Assembly: GCA_023334545.1 (NCBI GenBank)
Contig: JAADVB010000151.1
Span: forward strand, 1-47,037
DNA: 47,037 nt
From: Salisapilia sapeloensis
Lineage: Eukaryota; Oomycota; Peronosporomycetes; Peronosporales; Salisapiliaceae
Reading direction: 5' to 3'
Below the pieces are notes generated by a model, which searched no databases, was not told where the DNA came from, and saw only the letters and a list, made by a program, of their open reading frames with translations. Of the stretch, positions 39,730-47,037 are shown one piece after another (the first letter of the stretch is position 1; each line of letters begins with the position of its first letter). Made by a program: the position numbers and the translations under genes.

Positions 39730-41927
39730 ATGCGAATACGTCCAATAATTGGAAGACGAAGACCGACGATACATGCATTGTTGCTATGCATACTCGCTCT
39801 TCCTCATGCTAGCGTAGGGGAATACAGTGGTGCATTTCTTCGGCAGGATGCTGTTCTGCTGCTATCCCAGCCTTCTCGACGTCTATCATCTTCGACGGCC
39901 AGTTATAGCATTTGGTTCTACATGATCGTCGGAGCTTTATTGCTTACTTGCTTAGTCTACAACTTCTTCTTTAAACGACGGGTGCAAGCAACGATGGACC
40001 AGCAGCGAGGTCTGCCAGATACCATGCTACGCCAGGACGTCATCGCTAGGTACATTTGGTCACTCCGCACCCATTTCGTATACTAAACTGTCCGCATTCC
40101 ATAGTGATCAGGAGATTAACCGTCTATGGGAGTGTGACGTCTGCTACTTTAAAAGCTATGATGCCCATCAGACGTGTATGTTATGTGGGACTGACCGATC
40201 TTTCCAACTGCTCGAGACTAGTCGAGCGTCTTTAGAACTGCCCCGTCGGTCTTCAGCAATAAGTGCTTCATCCACGACAAGTTCATCGGAAAAATACATG
40301 ATGTACACATCCGAAACACCGACTACCAAGTCACGCGTCCGGTCTGCTCGTCGCTCCGGTCCTTTAAAATTCAGTCGGGAGTTTTTGAAACGAAAATTAC
40401 GCAGTCTTAGCCTTCGTCAGCAGTCCGCACGTCGACGTCACGAATGGACGAGGGAGAAGAATGATGAAGGACAGCTCGTGTGGGTCCGTCGGAAGCGTCA
40501 TTTAGATCGCGTAGAGCTCCAGCGCTTGCGTAGTCACTCGAGCTCTTCCCTTAGTTCCATCGCGAGCGTTAATTCCATCGGTCTTGTCTCTCGTATCGTT
40601 TTATCGCCTACCAATCCAACAGGTCGTATTGAAATCGAAGCACCAGAAGGTGCCATCGCAACGCGTCGAGCTTCCGACTCGCAGTTTCCACCGAATGAAT
40701 TAGAAGATGTGGCGAAACTGACATTCCAACAGAAACACGCGTGGTTCGTGCAGCATACAGCAACATTGGAAGTACCGTGGGAGTACGGTCACTTGCTCCT
40801 GGAGATCGATCGAGATAACCTTTTGCATAACTCGTGTGAGCAGCTTTTGTGGGCAACGTCTGAGCAGTTGCATCAATCGTTGCGCATTAAATTTGCGAAT
40901 GAACCTGGTGTCGATGCTGGTGGGTTAGTACGCGAGTGGTTTACACTTATGACGAAAGAAGTGTTTGACGACACGACCGGACTGTTCTGTACTTGTAGCA
41001 ACGGAGGTGCATATACGATCAACTCGGCGTCAAGCGAAGCAAGTGTCGATCATCTCATGTACTTCCAAGCCATCGGGCGATTCATTGGTCGAGCACTCTT
41101 TGAAGGTACATTAATCGACGCTCACTTGGCACTCCCTTTGTGTAAACATATCCTCGGCATCCCGATTACATTCTCCGATCTTCAGTTTGTCGATTATGAG
41201 CTGTATAAGAATTTAAAATGGCTGCGAGATAATGATAACGTCGAGTCCCTCGCACTCGACTTTACAATATCGAATGAACATTCGATCGACAAGTCCAAAG
41301 TGGTCGAATTGATACCGGACGGAGCGCAAGTACCGGTGACAGACGCGAATAAGCAGCAGTTTATCGATTTGCGATTCCAACATGCTGTTGCGACTGGCAT
41401 GTCGACGCAACTCGCATCATTCGTACAGGGAGTGTATGCAGTCGTACCAAAGGAATTGCTGTCGGTCTTTGATCATCAAGAGCTTGAGCTACTGATTTGT
41501 GGCATCCCGGAGATTGACGTCCAGGACTGGAGAATGAACACGGTATATGTGGGCGAGTACAATGACCTGGTGGCTGCTTGGTTCTGGAAAACGGTCGAAG
41601 GGTTCTCGAACGAGCAACGTGCGAGACTATTGCAGTTCACGACTGGATCGGCGCGAGTACCTGTTCAAGGGTTCAAGGCATTGACCATGAACGACGGTCG
41701 CATTTGTCCGTTTGCCATCCAATTCGTCGACACGAAGGAATGTTACTACCCACGAGCACATACTTGCTTCAATCGGTATGACTATGTATTTAAATGGAAG
41801 ACTGGTGTATTTGGTATTAATGATGAGCTTTAGGGTGGACCTCCCGACGTACGAGACGGAAAGGGACCTGCGAATGGCGTTGAACCTCGTAGTTCAAATG
41901 GAAGTGACTGGCTTTACGATCGAATAA
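39730..41927 (+). CDS. membrane-anchored RanBP2-zinc-finger HECT E3 ubiquitin ligase
   Basis: Exons 39730-40049, 40105-41775 and 41834-41927 give 694 residues. The N-terminus looks like a signal sequence (basic RIRPIIGRRR, then ~14-29 hydrophobic), with a second hydrophobic helix at ~60-81 (SIWFYMIVGALLLTCLVYNF) followed by KRR. A RanBP2-type zinc finger sits at 114-134: W115, C117, C120, C131, C134. A basic Ser/Arg-rich linker leads to a HECT domain from ~330 to the end, with GVDAGGLVREWFT and the catalytic C661 in RAHTCFNR. The last exon gives VDLPTYETERDLRMAL, the normal HECT C-lobe end. The enzyme accepts ubiquitin from E2 on C661 and passes it to substrate. The layout suggests a type I or two-helix membrane ligase with cytosolic HECT. 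RanBP2 fingers often bind ubiquitin chains. Confidence 0.88.
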
Positions 41928-42466
41928 GCGATAGTCATCAGTACAATATATGTTTGAAAAGTGAAGTAGATGAAGAAGAGGCTTCAAGTCGTTTGTGTAA
42001 AGTCTATATACGATGAATTGGCTTCGAGGTATAGCGCAGTGGATGTAAAGGCATTGATGCCGATATTTGACATGCGCCCAGTAAAGATATCAAGTCCTGT
42101 ACCTTTAGACTAAGACATCCTTCATAAAATAAACTCATGTCCAAAGCCAGCATCAGAAGTATAAAAGACCTTGCACTTGGAAACCTAGAAACAACTTTGA
42201 TTTGGATCATCATGCTTCGAGATAGAAGGTTACTTGAAGATACAGATCTACTAAAGCTGACTTATGGATTCAGACTGTGATTTACGAAAGTGATTTATGT
42301 ATCGAATAGAAGCTTTGAGCACGAACAATACGCTGGAAATCTAAGACAGATTAAGCAAACTTCAGTATCCTTTATATACCTTTAAGAGGCGTATATGTAT
42401 GCGCAATCAGATACGGCTACATGTACTTCATCCTGCTCATTCCTCTTTTTGAGCTCTACTAAAGCA
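41928..42466. other. intergenic region
   Basis: 539 bp between two plus-strand genes, AT-rich. No coding frame or RNA gene is supported. An in-frame ATG at 42395 could extend the next gene upstream by 24 residues. Confidence 0.5.
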
Positions 42467-43382
42467 ATGCAACAAGATCACTCACTAGCCACGCAGACGT
42501 GGAACCCCAAAAGCTACTTGACTTTTGAACGAAATCGAATCCGTCCTGCACTAGATTTGTTGGGCCAAGTTACCACTCTGCCCGGGGAATCTACTTCACG
42601 ACCGATCCAGATCGTCGATGTTGGAGCTGGCACTGGCAACATGGTCCCAGCATTCTTGTACCTTTGTTTTGACTGTGCACATGTAAGCCATTTTCTAACG
42701 ATGCATTAGGAACCGCTGGCCGGATGCCCAAGTCGAACTTGTGGACTCATCAAAGCACATGCTGACCCAAGCCAAGCAGAATCATCAAGTACATGATGAA
42801 GTGGATACTTCACGCTGTAAGTACACGCAACAAGACTTTGAGTCCTATAGTCCTTCAGAACCTCTGGACTTGATCTTCTCGAACGCAGCTCTACAGTGGG
42901 TTGATGGAGACCGTCAAGATCAGCTCATCCGACGCCTCTACTCATTCCTTCAACCCGGCGGGACCCTTGCTATTCAAATCCCGGACCTACGAGCCATGCC
43001 GCTATACCGCTTAATGCGTAAAGCTGCTGAAAAGCTCGGGTTTACAAATCGCATCGAAAACGTACGAGACGTCAGTGTCGAGCAAGACCCTCCTCACTTT
43101 TACGAACTCCTGCGTCAAATGGATGCGGATGCGGAGATTGACATGTGGGTATCGACATACTGTCATGTCATGCACGGCGACAACCCAGTCGGCGACTTCA
43201 TCTCTTCCACTGGTCTCGGTCCGTACCTGGAACAACTCGGCGGTCGAGACTCAGAAGACAGCAAGACGTATGAACGAGTGTATCGAGATATGCTGCTCGA
43301 GGCCTATCCGAAGCAAAGTGATGGCAGTACCATCTTCAACATGACTCGCTTCTTCCTCGTCGCCAAGAAACCAAAATTATAA
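42467..43382 (+). CDS. tam: trans-aconitate 2-methyltransferase-like SAM methyltransferase
   Basis: Exons 42467-42657 and 42710-43382 (52-nt intron with a TTCTAAC branch-like site) give 287 residues. The order of blocks follows E. coli Tam: TWNPKSYLTFE...RIRPALDLL, SAM motif I IVDVGAGTGN (~48-57), LNRWPDAQVELVDSS across the splice, PLDLIFSNAALQWVDGD, GTLAIQIPD, and VGDFISSTGLGPYLEQL near the C-terminus. The predicted reaction is methyl-ester formation on trans-aconitate, which inhibits the citric acid cycle; a related acid substrate is possible. The bacterial-like sequence could reflect old transfer, though the intron shows it is settled in this genome. ATG 42395 is an alternative start. It is convergent with the DCAF11-like gene, 36 bp between stops. 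Confidence 0.85.
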
Positions 43383-43418
43383 AAACATTTTAAAATGTTC
43401 ATTTGCATTCGCTTTTGC

Positions 43419-45289
43419 TTATAGTGTCGTCCCCTTCTTCGCCCACACACAGAGCTTTCCATAAAAGTCCGGTGAAACAACCGTCGGATCATACGGATGC
43501 CAACGTACGTCTCGCGTAACACCTCGTGTACGCATCGAAAACGCTTCCACAAGTTCTCCCGTGACGGTATCGAAAAAGTAGACACGGCCATCTGCAGAAC
43601 CAGTGTAGACGTACTTTTGCGCCGTCGTGTGCAGCGGTGAAAAGTGGCATCGAATTAGCGTTTCCATCACCATGTGACCTCTGTACGTCATCACCGACAC
43701 ATCGTTCGGATGAGGTGTCGGTGCATCCATCAAGCCAGGATATGGTTCGAAGCGGTAATCCCACAAGTACGGCTTTCGGAAGGATGGAAGCTCTGCATGT
43801 TTCTCAGCAGACATACACTTTCGAATATCCCATAGCCGACAGCTCTGATCTTTCGAGTTCGAGATAAAGTAATGCCCATCATCTCTTGCTGAAATGTACG
43901 TGAGTCCATCCGTATGGCCTGGGAACACTCCTTGTGGCCTCGGATCCGCAGTCGAAATCACTCGACGGTCCCACATTTTGATCAGTCCATCGTCCGAGCC
44001 ACTGACAAAGACATTCGAGTGCAATGGACCATCGACAAAGGCAATAGCGTTGACGTCATCGTTATGTCCTTCTGCATGGCACAATACCGTCCGCTTCTCC
44101 AGGTCGTACAAGACGACACTGTTGCGAGTGGTACCAGCAATAAGCTCCGTGCCCGAATAGTTCATCCCAAAGCTCCAAATGCCAAAGTTTGCTCGATGCA
44201 TGTGCCTCCCATGTCCTACCTGCACTCGATCTCCCATGGACAAGTCGAACGCGACTTCATTCGCAGGTTCCTCATCCTCTCGCGCATCCACCATACGCAA
44301 AGTGCTGTTGATGGTCGAGTACAAGACTTTCGAGTCGTCTGGTGTGAACTTAGCATCCGTCACTGTCCAGCGAATGTCATTCACCGGTAGCTCTGCTACA
44401 GATTCCCATGTCGTGGAGTCGTACAAGGTAATGTCATCTCGTTGGCCAGCCGTGAGGAAACGGGAACCAGTGCTATTGAATCCGCCGCAGTAGAGTCGAT
44501 CGTCGTGCTCATCAACGACACGACAGTGTTTATTTTCCTGGAACGGCATGAACGCTTCATGCATCTGAATCGCCTGTGCTTTTGTGCTCCGACCGAGTTG
44601 CTCGCGTTGCAAGAGAGACGTATGAAGACGCTGGTTGTGGCGATAGCGTCCATGCAGCAAGAGAGCAGCACCGCTGTCCATGTTATACCCTTGAAGCTGC
44701 TGTGCAATTCGTTGCTGTGGCATTAGTTCTTCTTGTTTTCGTTCATGAGAGCTTTTGATGAAAAGCATCGGTATGAGCTGTTCATTGGCAGAGGCTCCTG
44801 TGAAGATACGACGAATCGACGCGAGGACATGCGCCGGAAGCATTTCTTCCGGATTCGGAAGCCGCCTCACGTGGTGCATTGGTTCCTATTACATGTTTTT
44901 TAAGTTTCAAAGTACGTAATAGATGAAGAGGAGGAAGAAATAGATCGAATCATGCGCTTGCAAAGTACTAGACTTGCATGATAATAGACGTTTTGACATG
45001 CATTATTGTCATGATGTACATATTGTAGATAGAATAGGAGGTAGAAACGTACACCGTTTGAATCATTTGGTTCTTCATCATCGCTGTGGTCGGCGCGATA
45101 GAGGAAATAGAGTCCTTGGTCTTCTTCATCTTCGTCCATCTCACTGTCTTCGTTCTCATACCTACCTTCCGGCATCCAATCTCCATCTGAATCATACTCG
45201 GATTCAGAGCTTTCACCACCCACCACATCTTGCCAAATCGCCCTCCCAACACCAGCTGAGTCGATTTGATGCTCTTCCTCGGAGCTCAT
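43419..45289 (-). CDS. DCAF11: DCAF11-like WD40 protein (CUL4-DDB1 substrate receptor)
   Basis: Exons 45289-45053 and 44885-43419 (167-nt intron) give 567 residues (human DCAF11 546). Exon 1 encodes an acidic N-terminus (SESEYDSDGDWMPE, DEDEEDQ). Exon 2 holds about seven WD repeats. Family blocks include GHNDDVNAIAF, GSDDGLIKMWDRR, HTDGLTYISARDDGHYFISN, SKDQSCRLWDIRKCM, VMTYRGHMVMETLIRCHFSP and TRDVRWHPYDPTVVSPDF. WDRR and WDIR are the WDxR motifs that dock to DDB1. The protein should bring substrates to a nuclear CRL4 ubiquitin ligase. The start is the ATG of the acidic exon; the junction runs ...DSNG|EPMHHVRR. The intron is the longest in the window. Confidence 0.9.
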
Positions 45290-45454
45290 CTCGAGATATA
45301 GACCTCTTCCTAGTAGACCTCCAGATGATGACGTATTCCATCTTGAACTACTTTATCAAGATGTCCCAATTTGAGCATACATCCAGTAACTTGAACTTTG
45401 TATGGGAAGATCTTCGGAAGAGCTCTTAAAGATAGTGGGAGAATCGGAGACGTG
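45290..45454. promoter_or_regulatory. bidirectional promoter interval
   Basis: 165 bp between the DCAF11-like start (-) and the nucleoside-transporter start (+). No ORF is supported. Both promoters must lie here. Confidence 0.45.
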
Positions 45455-46792
45455 ATGTCCTCGACCCCAGCGCATGTAGCCTTCTTCGTCTTCGTCCTCA
45501 TTGGCATCGGATCGAACCTACCATGGAATGTCTTCATCACGGCCCAAGGATACTTTAAGCAACGCCTGATCAACACTGTGTATGAAGAAACGTTCCTCAA
45601 TTGGTTCTCCATCGGATATAACCTCACGACACTTGTGACGATGTTAATACGCACCGTGTGCATTGGAGATCGGATCCCTAGTGCCGTTAAAACTGTCTTT
45701 GCTTCCCTCGTTGTTATCATGACTGTTATCTTTGGCCATTGCCAGCTCACGCAAGTCCCGGAATACACGGGAGCTCCCTTCTTCAACGTCACCATGGCGA
45801 GTATTGTGCTGGTTGCGGCGGCGTCCACACTAATGCAAGATGGGACGCTGCGGATTGTTGCTAAATTCCCCTCCAAATACACTCAGGCCGTCATGATCGG
45901 TCAGTCGATCGCTGGCTTCGCTGTCGCCGTATCCAACTTTATCATCTTGTTGGCAGAGAAAGAGGAAGATGCACTCTTCATGCTGGATAGACTCGCGGCA
46001 GATGCCAACTTAGAGGCTTTTACCTACTTTCTCATGGTCTTCCTTACCCTTGTTGTATGCACATTGAGCTTCATCTTTATGATACGCATGCCGCTATTCA
46101 AACACTACAACGAGCCGAATCCAGACGACAAGTACATTGACGATGAACGCATCGCCATGGATGATGAAGATGGTGCGGCGGAAAAGTTGCTGAGTGGAGA
46201 GGAAACGGACATTACGATGGTAGACTCGCCTCAAACGTCCGATCCAGAACCAGATTTCGTGGTCATCATGTACAAAGCTCGATACTATGCAGCAACACTA
46301 TTCCTCGTCTTTTTAGTGACTATGGGCCTCTTCCCAGCCATCACATCCGCCATCAAGTCGGTGAATCCTGGTCGAGGCAAATTCTTCCGAGACTACTTTA
46401 CACCATCTTCGCTTGTTTTGCTCAATTTTGGTGACTTTATCGGACGTATGGTGGCTAGTATGCTGCCTCGTATCACCTCCAAGCAGCAATTCGCCACTGG
46501 ATTGGCACGATTGCTCTTCATCCCGCTGATGATGCTCTGTAATGTCCAAAATGAGCATGGACAAGTGATCACGCACGTCGTCTTCCGCAATGATCTCTTC
46601 CCGTTCTTTTTCCTATTGGCGATGGCAATTTCCAATGGCCTGCTCTGCACAGTTGCACTCATGGATTATCCTCGCAAGCTACATACTGCCGCGGAAAAGG
46701 ATTTAGGCGGTACCGTCATGTTCTTCGTACTATGCTCTGGATTGTCTTCAGGTTCACTAGCGTCATTTGCGTTGCGAGCGATGTTGGGATAA
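45455..46792 (+). CDS. equilibrative nucleoside transporter (SLC29/ENT family)
   Basis: Intronless, 445 residues with about eleven hydrophobic segments. TM1 carries the ENT pattern GIGSNLPWNVFITAQGYF. The second half has LLNFGDFIGRMVASMLP, matching the family's GD-x-x-GR signature. A long acidic cytosolic loop (~215-265, DDERIAMDDEDGAAE) separates TM6 from TM7. ENTs move nucleosides or bases across the plasma or organelle membrane by facilitated diffusion or proton coupling; plant-associated protists often use them for purine uptake. The ATG at 45455 (MSSTPAHVAFF) places the start just before TM1. AATAAA lies 3 bp after the stop. Confidence 0.9.
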   Translation: MSSTPAHVAFFVFVLIGIGSNLPWNVFITAQGYFKQRLINTVYEETFLNWFSIGYNLTTLVTMLIRTVCIGDRIPSAVKTVFASLVVIMTVIFGHCQLTQVPEYTGAPFFNVTMASIVLVAAASTLMQDGTLRIVAKFPSKYTQAVMIGQSIAGFAVAVSNFIILLAEKEEDALFMLDRLAADANLEAFTYFLMVFLTLVVCTLSFIFMIRMPLFKHYNEPNPDDKYIDDERIAMDDEDGAAEKLLSGEETDITMVDSPQTSDPEPDFVVIMYKARYYAATLFLVFLVTMGLFPAITSAIKSVNPGRGKFFRDYFTPSSLVLLNFGDFIGRMVASMLPRITSKQQFATGLARLLFIPLMMLCNVQNEHGQVITHVVFRNDLFPFFFLLAMAISNGLLCTVALMDYPRKLHTAAEKDLGGTVMFFVLCSGLSSGSLASFALRAMLG

Positions 46793-46794
46793 CA

Positions 46795-46800
46795 AATAAA
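46795..46800 (+). terminator. candidate polyadenylation signal
   Basis: AATAAA two bases after the TAA stop (46790-46792) of the nucleoside transporter. Confidence 0.5.
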
Positions 46801-46841
46801 ACAAGAATGGATACAATTGACATCCAACACAGCTTGCAGTC

Positions 46842-46847
46842 TTTATT
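46842..46847 (-). terminator. candidate polyadenylation signal for the right-edge gene
   Basis: AATAAA on the minus strand, 22 bp beyond the stop of the partial minus-strand gene at the window edge. Confidence 0.45.
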
Positions 46848-46869
46848 ATCATCACGTATCTGACCTCCA

Positions 46870-47037
46870 TTAACATGCATCTAAACGCCCAATCAGCAGG
46901 CAGAGAATGGCGGCAATTGACAGCCGTGTCACCGACTTTTGAAGTGTCGGTAAAGTAGCGCAAACTGGTGCTTCGAGGATAGCAGCTTCATTCGGACGAA
47001 ATGGACGGGCAGGATCAGTGCAATGGGGACAAGACGC
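46870..47037 (-). CDS. 3' end of an unidentified gene with C-terminal hydrophobic tail (partial)
   Basis: The minus frame is open from the window edge to a TAA at 46872-46870 and gives 55 residues. It starts with a CxxC pair (SCPHCTDPARPFRPNE) and ends in a hydrophobic stretch SIAAILCLLIGRLDAC that could be a C-terminal membrane anchor. The minus-strand AATAAA just beyond supports it. It is convergent with the nucleoside transporter, 77 bp between stops. I do not recognise the family. A different frame over 46963-46763 is also open but lacks support. Confidence 0.45.
   Translation of the reverse strand, partial: ASCPHCTDPARPFRPNEAAILEAPVCATLPTLQKSVTRLSIAAILCLLIGRLDAC

Noticed and set aside
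39730-40049. RxLR-type secreted effector in the HECT N-terminus
   Set aside because: There is a signal-like start and an RRLSS string, but no RxLR-EER arrangement, and the frame splices into a HECT ligase.
1-47037. CRISPR arrays, bacterial operons, prophage or transposase genes
   Set aside because: No regularly spaced repeats, integrase/transposase motifs or ribosome-binding-site gene strings were seen; gene structures are eukaryotic with short introns.

Overview
The window reads as nuclear DNA of an oomycete (stramenopile water mould or downy-mildew relative) with a compact genome. The main clues are a START plus FYVE-like protein of the type that is multiplied in oomycetes, a secreted LPMO-like/TOS1-like cell-wall protein, very short GT-AG introns (nearly all 46-92 nt), intergenic gaps often under 100 bp, and moderate GC with AT-rich spacers. 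An outer-dynein-arm docking protein implies a lineage that still makes flagellate zoospores, which argues against downy mildews that have lost flagella. An Albugo-like lineage is one possibility, but species cannot be fixed from the window. I see no prokaryotic, viral or CRISPR signature, no tRNA or rRNA gene and no intact transposon.

Layout, left to right: the 3' end of an unknown gene (+); a START-FYVE protein (-); POP1 of RNase P/MRP (+, 5 exons) meeting a class I sirtuin (-, 7 exons) tail to tail; a flagellar ODA docking-complex coiled coil (+, 6 exons); a secreted LPMO-like plus TOS1/GH16-like fusion (+, no intron); a mitochondrial FAM210/DUF1279 protein (+); a Pro/Gly-repeat C2/EF-hand protein (+); a 7-kb intronless INTS1, the Integrator scaffold (+), meeting PIGF of GPI-anchor synthesis (-, 6 exons); an unknown basic/acidic protein (-) divergent from the COX assembly factor PET117 (+); a 1462-residue helical protein that may be a remote FANCA (-); clathrin heavy chain (-, with a 42-nt first exon); a nicotinamidase-like hydrolase (-); a membrane-anchored RanBP2-zinc-finger HECT ubiquitin ligase (+); a trans-aconitate-methyltransferase-like enzyme (+) meeting a DCAF11-like WD40 protein (-), which is divergent from an equilibrative nucleoside transporter (+); and the 3' end of a minus-strand gene.

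Most genes are unrelated housekeeping functions: RNA processing (POP1, INTS1), NAD biology (sirtuin, nicotinamidase), ubiquitin (HECT, DCAF11), trafficking and surface anchoring (clathrin, PIGF), and mitochondria (PET117, FAM210). They are not an operon. The strongest candidate for something little described is the secreted protein at 11185-13167, which joins a module with an LPMO-type histidine pair to a TOS1-like module carrying the GH16-type E-x-D-x-x-E motif. The membrane-anchored RanBP2-HECT ligase at 39730-41927 is second.

Multi-exon models were rebuilt by hand from splice signals, reading phase and protein continuity. Coordinates given for exons are my best reading and were not checked against transcripts.
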